Origin: CAWKMN01 sp963850765
Lineage (GTDB): Bacteria > Chloroflexota > Anaerolineae > Aggregatilineales > Aggregatilineaceae
DNA: 64,000 nt
Assembly: GCA_963850765.1 (NCBI GenBank)
Contig: CAWKMN010000003.1
Location: 620,001 to 684,000, forward strand
Reading direction: 5' to 3'
Of the stretch, positions 56,516-64,000 are shown in pieces. The notes below the pieces were generated by a model. That model was not told the DNA's origin. It searched no databases and saw only the letters and a list, made by a program, of their open reading frames with translations. Positions within the stretch are counted from its first letter, which is position 1. The number at the start of each line of letters is the position of its first letter. The translations under genes and the position numbers were made by a program.

Positions 56516-58017
56516 CAGGGTTTCACCTCAGCGAACTCGGCCGCCACATCGACCAGCAGCACCGTCACGCCGTTGAACGCTTTCTGCTCGATCACCTGGG
56601 CGCGCCGTTCGATCAGCCATGCGGACAGGGGCAAATCGGTGGGCTCAAACGGATCAAGGTTGGGCAGTACGCCCTGGATGTGTCCATCCTCGTTCGGGTT
56701 GCGATAGATCGCCCAAACTCGCTCAACCGGCTCGGCATACTGGCTCGTCCAGGCCGGCCCATCGAGCAGCCACGCGCGCGGCATACGGTCATCTTCCAAA
56801 TAGCGCAGAAACGCCACCAGCGTGATCGGATCTTCGAGCAGGAGACCATCGCCCGCCGCTCGACTCTGCTCGACATACTGCGCCGCCGCGCGCCAGTCCT
56901 CTTTGACGTCGTCATCGCGTTCCAATGCGATGATTACGCTGCCCGCACCGACCACGGCGACGATCACCGCCAGCGCCAACGCCCATTCGGAATGCGAAAG
57001 CCGCTGCCAGCCGCGCACGGTCAGCAGCAGGACGGCGGGCAGTGAGATCATAAAATAGCGGTCCACGTAAACCGGGCGAAACAGTGAGACGGCAAAAATC
57101 GCCAGCAGCGGCGCGACGACCAGCCAGAACCAGTAAAAGTCGATGCGGTATGTTTTGCGCTCTCGGATGGCATGATATGCGCCAGGGATCAAACCCGCCG
57201 CACTAGCGATCAATCCGGGCACAATGTACCAGGGCAGCGATCCATCGTAGCCGACCAGCATATTCCACAGCGTGAGCGGGAGATCAGGTAATCCGGGCGT
57301 CGGAATCCACGCCACGCCAAACGAAACGGTTTCCTGCTGCATCAGGCCGATCAGCCAGAGCACCATCGGGACAATCGCGATCGCCTGCGCGTAAAACCAG
57401 CGCCGGAAAAACCCCCGGTGCGTCCGCAGGATGAACGCGAACAACACGTACTGCGCCAGCGGCAGCGCCAGCGCGAAATAATGCGTGAAATACAGCGCCG
57501 CACTGCTCAGCGTGAATCCGATCCAGTTGGCCCGCGTCCGCTCCCTGGAGAGCAGCATCAGGAAGAAGTACGAGGCCAGCACCGCCAGCACAAACACCAG
57601 GGCATAGGGCCGGGCCGTCCGCGAGAGCCAGATGTGATAAGGGTTGAACGCCAGCAGCGCACCAGCCGCCAGCGCCAGCTTATAGTTCCGGTACAACCGC
57701 ACCGTAACCCACATCAACAGCGGAATGCCGAGGACTCCCAGCACGACGGATGGCAGCCGCAGCGCCACTTCAGTGTCGGCATGGAACGGGCGCAGCGCCA
57801 TAAAATAGAGCGGCACATGCGCGCTGCTGCTCTCAAACATCAGCGTAAAAAACCGATCGGCGGGCGCTTCCATCACCAGCGCGGTGAACGCCTCGTCGTA
57901 CCACAAACTCGCGTCGCCAAGCTGCCAGATCCGCAGCCCGAACCCGCCCAGAATGATCAGCGCCGCGACGATCCAGAATGCGCGCGAGGGGGGAGAAGAC
58001 ATTTCCTGTATCCGCAT
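56515..58017 (-). CDS. GT39 family (PMT-like) membrane glycosyltransferase
   Basis: A 500-aa multi-pass protein. The first loop has WYDEAFTALVMEAPADRFF, the DE motif region of GT39. Next come VPLYFMALRPF and the helix LALAAGALLAFNPYHIWLSR, then a helix-loop region and a conserved DRYFMISLPAVLLLTVRGW before a C-terminal soluble domain. Related to dolichyl-phosphate-mannose or 'ArnT-like' transferases. The stop overlaps the next gene's ATG. It starts 9 bp after the upstream gene's stop, consistent with one operon. Confidence 0.82.
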   Translation of the reverse strand: MRIQEMSSPPSRAFWIVAALIILGGFGLRIWQLGDASLWYDEAFTALVMEAPADRFFTLMFESSSAHVPLYFMALRPFHADTEVALRLPSVVLGVLGIPLLMWVTVRLYRNYKLALAAGALLAFNPYHIWLSRTARPYALVFVLAVLASYFFLMLLSRERTRANWIGFTLSSAALYFTHYFALALPLAQYVLFAFILRTHRGFFRRWFYAQAIAIVPMVLWLIGLMQQETVSFGVAWIPTPGLPDLPLTLWNMLVGYDGSLPWYIVPGLIASAAGLIPGAYHAIRERKTYRIDFYWFWLVVAPLLAIFAVSLFRPVYVDRYFMISLPAVLLLTVRGWQRLSHSEWALALAVIVAVVGAGSVIIALERDDDVKEDWRAAAQYVEQSRAAGDGLLLEDPITLVAFLRYLEDDRMPRAWLLDGPAWTSQYAEPVERVWAIYRNPNEDGHIQGVLPNLDPFEPTDLPLSAWLIERRAQVIEQKAFNGVTVLLVDVAAEFAEVKP

Positions 58018-58026
58018 AGCCGCCTT

Positions 58027-59601
58027 TTAGTCCGTGCTGCACTGTGCCTGTAAAGCGTCTGAGTCTGGATTGTCAAACCGGTACACATTCAGATCGTTAA
58101 ATCGTCTCACGCCGGTTTCGTCGTAGTGCGCGCGCAGCCAGCCCAGCGAATCGTAGCGCGCATTGTGCGGATCGTCTTCGACCAGTTCGATCATCTCGTC
58201 TTCGAGCTTGTCGAAGGTGACATACCACACCCGCGATGCCCCGCCCGCCGCCGCCGCGATACAGTCGTCCGCCAGCCATTCGCAGGGTCTGCTGCGTGGG
58301 GAGCGCCAGCGTATCGGAGCCGGAGCCGGGAATATCGCGCACAAAACGCTGCGGCAGGTGACGCGCATAGTACAGAGTCGGCAGCGCGCTGATCTTGTTG
58401 CCGTGTACGATCACATCCCCTGCCTGCCGGTGATCCACCAGATAATCGGCGGCATCATCAAACCGCCCATTCGGGAACGTATCCCAGGTGTAATGGGTGA
58501 ACAGGCCGAATCCAATCACGATAGCCCACGCGCCCGGCCAGGATCGCCACGATGAGACGCGGCATCTCTCCGCGCGTGAACAGCCATGCCAGCGCGATAT
58601 ACAGGATCATGGCGGACGGGATCAGGGCGCGCGGCAAAAATACCGGCTGGAACAGGTGCGAAAACAGCCACATGAACAGCATCGGCATAAACGCCAGCCA
58701 CAGCGCCCAACCGACCGGCTGCGCGATCTGCGCTGGCCTTGCGCCGCCGGGAGCGCAGCACCGCGTAACCCCGGTAGAGCAGCAGCACGGTCAGCAGCGC
58801 GGCCAGCAGATACGTGGGCAGCCACCACGCCGCGGAAAAATCCAGGTTCACCGAGATAAACGAGCGCAGCGCCAGCCAGAGATGCAGCACACTTGGCTTC
58901 TGGACCCAGTACTGTCGCAGTTTGCCCATCTGATCCGGCAGATTCACCATCCACGGCAGGTACATCAGCAGCGCCAGCAGCGCCGCCAGCCCGGTCTTGG
59001 CGATGCGCGCCCGGTCGCGCGCCACGAACGGCAGCAGTCCCAACGCGAGCAAAAACAGCGCGGCCAACTGCTGCACGTACATCCCGATCCCAGCCAGCAC
59101 CCCAAACAGCAGCCAGTATCCCACGCGATCGCGGTGCCATGCCCGCCAATACACCCATGTCGCCAGCGTCAGGATCAGACCCATCAGCGCGTACATGCGC
59201 GTTTCCTGCGAGTACTGGATATGAAAGGGAGCTACCGCCGTGATCAGCGCCGCGACCAGCGCGGTGCGATCCCCGAACCAGTCCCGCGCCAGGAGAAAGA
59301 CCGCCCCCACCGACAGAACGCCGATCAGCACGCTGTACAGGCGGACGGCGAACGGGTCCTGCCCGAAGATTTGCATCCACCCATTGAGCGACAGGTAATA
59401 GAGCAGTGGGTGGACATCCGCCGCGCCACCTTCGACCTCGGTCAGCGTGCCGTCCACCATCGCATCCCAGCCTTTTTCGGCAAACAGCACGGCAAACGCC
59501 TCGTCATACCACAGCGTCCGCCCGCCTAGATTGACCAGCCGCAGGCCGAGCGCCAGCAGCAGGATCAGCAGCAGCACCGTCCGGGTCCGCCCCTCACGCA
59601 T
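58027..59601 (-). CDS. GT39 family membrane glycosyltransferase (apparent frameshifts near 58284, 58533 and 58745)
   Basis: Joined across three frame changes it encodes about 523 aa, like its neighbours. It opens with a helix and RTLWYDEAFAVLFAEKGWD, then VHPLLYYLSLNGWMQIFG and APFHIQYSQETRMYALM, the typical first and second loops of GT39. The last third contains FLPRALIPSAMILYIALAWL, membrane helices and a C-terminal soluble domain (AGDVIVHGNKISALPTLYYA). Likely corrections are an extra G at 58745 (AAGGCC for AAGCC), an extra G at 58533 (GCCGGGCGCG for GCCGGCGCG) and two lost bases at 58284 (LREWLADDC). Confidence 0.78.
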
Positions 59602-60895
59602 GTACTGCCCCCTTTTCCGTGGTGATCTGCCGGACCAGCGCGACGCCCACGGCGGCCAGCAGCGCCGTCCTGAGCAGAATCAGCAGCACGTATGGCGGGA
59701 CGAGTGTTCCGGTGATGGCTCCATCCGAAGGATCGGTTTGCATAAACAGCACCGGGTATTCGACAAAACTGGCAAAACTGATCAACAGGCCAAGCAGAAC
59801 GCCGTCTCGGTGCGGGAAATTCAGCAGGATCAGCGGCACCAGTGCCACGGTCCACTGCGGACTCCAGCCCTGCGCCCACAGGAAAAACAGGATTACGGTG
59901 AGCGTAAAAAACGCCACCACACTCCGATCATCATGCCGCATCCGGCGCGTGAAGATCCACCCGCCCGCCAGCGCAAACGGAATAGCCCGCAGCCCGGCGG
60001 GGATCACCGGCGCGTGGCCGTCCGGCTTGAGTGCCGTATCCGCATCAACCCGTGTGTCCAGATCCCCCAACCGCCCCGTCCGCATATTCCCATCCAGCAG
60101 TGCCCAGACCGTTTGATACGATGCCTTGTGGAACTGCGCCCGCAGCGAGCTAACCGCCATGTCCCCGCCCCACGCGATCATCAGCGCGAATCCACCGCCT
60201 GCGATCAACAGCGTGATGGCCGTGTAACGCATCGCGGCTCGCCACGGATAAAATCGCCACACCGCCGGCAGAATCAGCACCGGCGTATATTTGGTGAGGA
60301 TCCCGACCGCCGCGGCCGCAGCCGACCGATCGCGCCGACCGTGCAACAAGGCCCACAGCGCCAGCAGGATCGTGAGCAGCACCAGCGGCTCGAACGTCCA
60401 CCACGAGATAATCAGCGGCGCAGCCAGCAGCGCATAGATCCACGCCAGCGACAGGCCAACCGCCTCCCCGTGCAGACGCCGCGCCAGATCGCGCAGCAAA
60501 ATCAGGTTCGCGACGTCGGCAGCCAGCAGCACCAGCCCCACCCCAAACGCCCAGGTCCGGTACTCCACCGCGCCAAACAGCCCGATCAGCCGGTCCACGC
60601 CCAGGAACAGCAGCGTCGAAACCGGCGGATGCTCGTACCAGTAATCGCGGTAAGGCCAGTCACCGTCATCGCTGAGGCGCACCATGCCATAAAAATAGCG
60701 CAGATCGCCAAAGCTGCTCATCCCCCGCTCGACGGTTGCCGGCGTGCCATCCTCTTCGTTCAGCCGGAAGACAAACGGCTGGTAGACCAGCCCCATCGTC
60801 AGGCGAAAAGCGATGAACAGATAGATCAGCAGCCGGAAATCGGCCCACAGCGGCGGAGCCGATGCCGGCGGCGCGGAAACGGGCGGCTCACGCAT
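59594..60895 (-). CDS. GT87-like integral membrane protein
   Basis: A 433-aa protein with about ten membrane helices after a Pro/Ala-rich N-terminus (MREPPVSAPPASAPPLWADF). The loop WPYRDYWYEHPPVSTLLFLG and helix GILTKYTPVLILPAVWRFYP are typical of GT87/DUF2029-like polyprenyl-phosphate mannosyltransferases. The sugar and acceptor are unknown. Its start lies within ATGCGTGA, overlapping the upstream stop by 8 bp, and its own stop overlaps the next gene in the same ATGCGTGA arrangement. Confidence 0.75.
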   Translation of the reverse strand: MREPPVSAPPASAPPLWADFRLLIYLFIAFRLTMGLVYQPFVFRLNEEDGTPATVERGMSSFGDLRYFYGMVRLSDDGDWPYRDYWYEHPPVSTLLFLGVDRLIGLFGAVEYRTWAFGVGLVLLAADVANLILLRDLARRLHGEAVGLSLAWIYALLAAPLIISWWTFEPLVLLTILLALWALLHGRRDRSAAAAAVGILTKYTPVLILPAVWRFYPWRAAMRYTAITLLIAGGGFALMIAWGGDMAVSSLRAQFHKASYQTVWALLDGNMRTGRLGDLDTRVDADTALKPDGHAPVIPAGLRAIPFALAGGWIFTRRMRHDDRSVVAFFTLTVILFFLWAQGWSPQWTVALVPLILLNFPHRDGVLLGLLISFASFVEYPVLFMQTDPSDGAITGTLVPPYVLLILLRTALLAAVGVALVRQITTEKGAVHA

Positions 60896-62392
60896 CCGGC
60901 GTCACCCGCACGAAGACCGCCGAGCGCCCCTCGTCAAAAAGCTGTTCCTGCCACTCATCCGGCATCGTCTCGAGCACCGCGGCCAGGATGCTGTCCGCCT
61001 CGACGGCGATATAGCCGATGTCGAGAGCCTGCAGGGCTTCCTGCCATCCGTCCCGGATCAGCATGATCTTCAGGTAATCGCGCAGAAACGCATCGTCGTA
61101 CAGATCGGTGCGCCCATCCACATAGACCGGCACATCGGGCGCGGCAAACATCAGGTAGCCGCCCCAGTTGTAGCTGTTGAACATCGGGCCGGGCGGCGGC
61201 GATTCATCGAGATAACGCGCCAGTTCCACCGGGAAACGGTCTTGCTGCGCCTCGCGCACCGTCGTTTCATTCAGCGCCGACACGATCTTCACCACGCCGC
61301 CCAGCGATGATCAGCAGCAGCAGCGCCCAGTTGACGATCGCCATATTGCGCGTCACGGTGCGCCGGGGCCGGATCTGCCAGCCGCGATCGTTCAGCCAGA
61401 CATTGAGATGATGAGAGAAGACCGGGGTCGCCGCGATCGCAAACACGGCGATGTTGCGCCCGGCCGACAGCGCCATAAACCCGGTCCCTGCCACCAGTAC
61501 CAGATCGGTCCAGTCGAAACGGCGGCTGCTCAGCCCGGCGAATGCCAGCACGCCAAACAGCAGCAGCGCGAACGGCCATGTATTGATCGAGTGAAAATCA
61601 GGCGAAGCCCATTCCTGAATAAAATCCTGAAGCGCGCCGATCCCCACCGTGCGGAACGGATAACCGAGCATCTGCACGCCGTAGGGATTAACGACGACCG
61701 CCGGGATCGAGACCAGCGTTACCAGGGCCATCTTGCGCAGCCGGCCCCACGATACGACGTCGGGATCGCCGGCGTTGAACAGGTTGCCGAGCACTTCCCC
61801 GATCAGCGAGCCGAACAGAAAAATGAACCCGATGGCAAACCCGCCGTGCAGATTCGCCCAGATCACCATGCAGCGGCGGGATCAGCCACAGGCGATCCAG
61901 GTGTTCGCGCTTATAGAGATGCAGCAGGTAGAGCACCAGCGCACCCAGCATAAACGAGAACATCTGCGGGCGCGGCGACCAGAACACCGCCGCCGTCGTC
62001 GCGCCCAGGATCACGGAAAACGCGCGCACATAGGCATTGCCGTCACACATCAGGTACACGAACGCCATGCCCAAAGTAGCCAGCCCGGCGGTATAAAGCG
62101 CCAGCCCGATATTCCCGCTGTCGCCCGGTGCGCGGCCGCCGCCGAACAGCTCATAGACCCCGTAGATGACGATCTGCGATCCCCAACTGTGATCGATCCA
62201 GTCTTCGCCGTAGCGGGTATGGGAAAATGGGTCCGTCGTGGGGATCTCGCGGTGATCGACGATATATTCGCCGCTGCGGATGTGCCACCATGTATCCGTG
62301 TCAGTGGGCACGCGCACCGCCATGACAAACAACAGGAGAAACAGAATCGCGACCATCAAGCGCTGGATTGTCAGCTTGCGGTAATGTTCCAT
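60888..62392 (-). CDS. Multi-pass membrane protein with extracytoplasmic C-terminal domain (apparent frameshifts near 61285 and 61873)
   Basis: Joined across two frame changes it has about 500 aa. The N-terminus has a helix followed by VPTDTDTWWHIRSGEYIVDH, with acidic loop residues. Several helices follow (VIWANLHGGFAIGFIFLFGS). A C-terminal domain contains FNSYNWGGYLMFAAPDVPVY and VDGRTDLYDD, a pattern seen in uncharacterised GT-C-like membrane proteins. It heads the glycosyltransferase run. The shift at 61873 fits one extra base (CCGCTGCATGG) and that at 61285 one extra G (GCTGGGCGGC). Exact activity unknown. Confidence 0.72.
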
Positions 62393-62466
62393 TGTGCCCC
62401 CTGCTGTTCGATCTGGAAACTTAACGAAAAACAGTAGCGCAGCCCCGCGGTCTCGTCAAAATTCCG

Positions 62467-62496
62467 CTGGCAAATCCGCGTGATCCGCCCTATGAT
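62467..62496 (+). promoter_or_regulatory. Candidate promoter of the zincin-like gene
   Basis: CTGGCA (62467-62472), an 18-bp spacer and TATGAT (62491-62496) lie 27 bp before ATG 62524 in the 131-bp divergent gap. The -10 is good and the -35 only fair. Confidence 0.4.
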
Positions 62497-62523
62497 CGGC
62501 GCATACAGAGCGAGGACATAGCC

Positions 62524-63303
62524 ATGAATATGTTAAAACCCCTGCGCGACTGGGCCGCCCGCCTGCTCCAACCCGCTGAGGTCGATTCCAGTGCCGCGCA
62601 CGAACAAACGGTGCAAAAGCTGCTTTCGGTTCACGGCATCCGCCTGGTCGAAACGGATCCCAAGGGCAACGCGCGCCCCTGGAAGCCGGATGAGATCAAC
62701 CTGCTGATGGACACGCTGCACGGGCTGGGCCCAGCGTTCTACCAGCCGTTTCTGCGCACACCGATTCACCTGTGGATCGACCGGGGTCCGGGCGGCGGAT
62801 CGTTTGGCAGCGGCTGGCTGCGCATCGGGGAACCGGGGCGCGACCTCTCGATCCTCTACCGCATCTTTCTGCACGAAGGTACGCATGCCTCGAACGAATA
62901 TCGCGGCTGGCCCTACGAGAACACCTTCTGCACCCGTCCCGGCCTGGATTGGCGCAAGGACGGCGACACGTGGGTTCACCCGCGCCAGCAGGGCAAACCG
63001 CCGGAACCCGGCCAGTGGGAAACACTGCCGGTCGATTCGCGCGATGTGAGCACGGCTCCCGGCGAGGATCTGGCGGAGATGGTGCGCTACTATGTCCACT
63101 CCGTCAGGAATGAACGGGCATGGCTGTGGCCGCTGGATCTGGCGCAGCCGCCGCTTTACCTGTGGGATACCTCGCCGACGCGTTTTGTCTACGTGCGTGA
63201 CCATTTCCTCGCGCTGCCTGCCGACCACCCATGGTACAAGCGCCTGCCGGATGATCTGGAAGCACGCGCCGCCGCCAACCTGACCGTTCAAGGGGACCAT
63301 TAG
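62524..63303 (+). CDS. Uncharacterised zincin-like protein (HExxH)
   Basis: A 259-aa protein with no signal peptide. It contains FLHEGTHASNEY, an HExxH zinc-protease motif (His117, Glu118, His121), and downstream GEDLAEMVRYYV (Glu181-Glu185), the usual site of the third zinc ligand in gluzincin-like proteins. Around these are conserved-looking aromatic segments (FYQPFLRTPIHLWIDRG). It does not match a family I can name, so peptidase activity is inferred from the motif pair only. ATG 62524 has GAGG at 8 nt. The next gene starts 4 bp after its stop, so the two are cotranscribed. Confidence 0.65.
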   Translation: MNMLKPLRDWAARLLQPAEVDSSAAHEQTVQKLLSVHGIRLVETDPKGNARPWKPDEINLLMDTLHGLGPAFYQPFLRTPIHLWIDRGPGGGSFGSGWLRIGEPGRDLSILYRIFLHEGTHASNEYRGWPYENTFCTRPGLDWRKDGDTWVHPRQQGKPPEPGQWETLPVDSRDVSTAPGEDLAEMVRYYVHSVRNERAWLWPLDLAQPPLYLWDTSPTRFVYVRDHFLALPADHPWYKRLPDDLEARAAANLTVQGDH

Positions 63304-63307
63304 CACC

Positions 63308-63658
63308 ATGCTCAACCCCGCGTATATCGCCATCGGCAAGGATGGACACGTAACTCTCTACTGGGGCGATGGGACGGAGCAGCACAAAGAGGTGATTCTG
63401 CGCGGGCCGCGTGTCAGCAACAACCGGGAATTCATCGAAGTAATCGAGGAGATCAAAGCGTGGGCCGAGGAAAACGGCTACACGGTGGTCGTCCCGGCCT
63501 ACGATCTCGAAGAGCCGGAGAACGTCGAGATCGACATCCCCGACGATGAGGCCAGCCAGATAACGGTTGATGACGTTGACGACCTGATGGACGATCTGTT
63601 CTCGGCGGGCGACGATGAGGTTGATGAATATGATGCCAGCGAGGATTATTTCCGGTAG
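63308..63658 (+). CDS. Small acidic protein of unknown function
   Basis: A 116-aa protein. Residues 1-65 look folded, alternating strands and a helix (YIAIGKDGHVTLYWGDGTEQ, then REFIEVIEEIKAWAEENG). The rest is an acidic tail rich in Asp and Glu (DDVDDLMDDLFSAGDDEVDE). Tightly coupled to the zincin-like gene upstream, so the proteins may act together, for example as substrate, inhibitor or adaptor; this is inference. No family recognised. Confidence 0.6.
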   Translation: MLNPAYIAIGKDGHVTLYWGDGTEQHKEVILRGPRVSNNREFIEVIEEIKAWAEENGYTVVVPAYDLEEPENVEIDIPDDEASQITVDDVDDLMDDLFSAGDDEVDEYDASEDYFR

Positions 63659-63671
63659 CAGGCAAAAATAA

Positions 63672-63690
63672 AGCCCCGCGATGGCGGGGC
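63672..63690 (-). terminator. Terminator of the Flp pilin gene
   Basis: GCCCCGC (63673-63679) pairs with GCGGGGC (63684-63690) around GATG. On the minus strand TTTATTTTTG follows, a good U-tract. It lies 24 bp after the flp stop codon and 14 bp after the convergent plus-strand gene. Confidence 0.85.
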
Positions 63691-63713
63691 CTGGATTAAA
63701 AAGACCGCTGAGA

Positions 63714-63860
63714 TTACAGGTTCTGGACGATGTTCGAGAAGATGTTGCCGATGGCCGGGCCAACCAGGACCAGGATGATGATCACGACGACCGCGACCAG
63801 GACGAGAATAAGTGCGTACTCAACAAGGCCCTGACCTTCTTCACGAGGTTGATACAGCAT
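63714..63860 (-). CDS. flp: Flp-type pilin
   Basis: A 48-aa prepilin running from ATG 63860 to TAA 63714, with AAGGAG upstream. The short leader ends in Gly: MLYQPREEG, then QGLVEYALILV, which fits the class IV prepilin peptidase site with Glu at +5 followed by Tyr. The rest is a hydrophobic helix (VLVAVVVIIILVLVGPAIGN). It is the probable major subunit of the pilus built by the Tad proteins encoded 12-19 kb away. Unlike most Tad loci the pilin is not next to the assembly genes. A strong promoter and terminator flank it, so it is monocistronic. Confidence 0.95.
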   Translation of the reverse strand: MLYQPREEGQGLVEYALILVLVAVVVIIILVLVGPAIGNIFSNIVQNL

Positions 63861-63901
63861 TTTGAATACTCCTTGGGATAGATGATTACCGAATTGAGTT
63901 C

Positions 63902-63930
63902 ATCATACCGCGTTTCCGGGCCCAAATCAA
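63902..63930 (-). promoter_or_regulatory. Strong promoter of the Flp pilin gene
   Basis: On the minus strand TTGATT (63930-63925), a 17-bp spacer and TATGAT (63907-63902) lie about 42 bp before the pilin ATG. Spacing is ideal and each hexamer matches at four or five of six positions. AT-rich sequence lies upstream (63940-63990), as in strong promoters with an UP element. Confidence 0.75.
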
Positions 63931-64000
63931 GCCCTGTGGAAACATTTTATTAACCCTTTATGACTTTTTTCCTAGAGCCCGTTATGCACTTTTAGCCCCT

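Noticed and set aside
59447..61066. 539-codon plus-strand frame across two glycosyltransferase genes
   Set aside because: It is antisense to two membrane proteins with clear helices and loops, and its translation is an Arg/Gln/His-rich string without structure.
4173..62392. Programmed ribosomal frameshifting as the cause of the many frame changes
   Set aside because: Sites share no slippery heptamer or downstream structure that I can see, and they occur in unrelated genes; short-homopolymer indels are a simpler reading.

Overview
The window looks like chromosomal DNA of a Chloroflexota bacterium, most likely an Anaerolineae-type lineage. This is inferred from gene content and style, not from a marker gene. 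Pointers are a K+-independent membrane pyrophosphatase, a Tad/Flp pilus locus run by a DegS/DegU-like two-component pair, surface proteins with Pro/Thr-rich stalks, giant acidic TPR proteins with Trp-Leu motifs, and a cluster of multi-pass GT39/GT87-like glycosyltransferases. The DNA is GC-rich and gene-dense. I see no tRNA, rRNA, CRISPR, IS transposase or prophage.

Layout: 0-4.1 kb, a C-terminal gene fragment and a MoxR / DUF58 / DUF4129 operon. 4.2-8.3 kb, a membrane TPR protein, thpR, rsfS and ndk. 8.4-15.2 kb, two giant acidic repeat proteins. 15.3-19.3 kb, a histone-deacetylase-family hydrolase and hppA, which has a long structured 5' leader. 19.3-24.9 kb, a divergent NAD-linked formate dehydrogenase locus (fdhD, an Fe-S subunit, a NuoE-NuoF fusion, fdhF). 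25.1-30 kb, a secreted Ig-like protein, pth and mfd. 30.1-37.9 kb, a minus-strand run folC, lon, AlbA_2/HATPase regulator, TolB-like lipoprotein, DegV. 38.1-43.6 kb, envelope proteins, two GT2 glycosyltransferases and a nucleotidyltransferase-like protein. 43.7-53.2 kb, hpf, comF and the Tad pilus genes preceded by their probable two-component system. 53.3-62.4 kb, a translationally coupled run of integral-membrane glycosyltransferases. 62.5-64 kb, a zincin-like protein, a small acidic protein and a lone Flp pilin with its own promoter and terminator.

Thirteen genes carry, in total, about 20 apparent frameshifts in otherwise well-conserved reading frames. Where the exact base can be inferred it is usually one base gained or lost in a short homopolymer. 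I therefore annotate these as single genes and treat the shifts as probable sequence or assembly errors; gene decay cannot be excluded.

The most interesting non-coding element is the roughly 350-nt leader of hppA. It has a near-consensus promoter, an 18-codon leader ORF with a perfect Shine-Dalgarno sequence, two mutually exclusive hairpins (one hiding that Shine-Dalgarno) and a terminator-like stem. Other notable non-coding signals are 10-bp phased GTGTGGGATA repeats in two intergenic regions, a dispersed CACAGAG-type repeat that splits a glycosyltransferase gene, and a GC-rich palindromic repeat downstream of fdhF.
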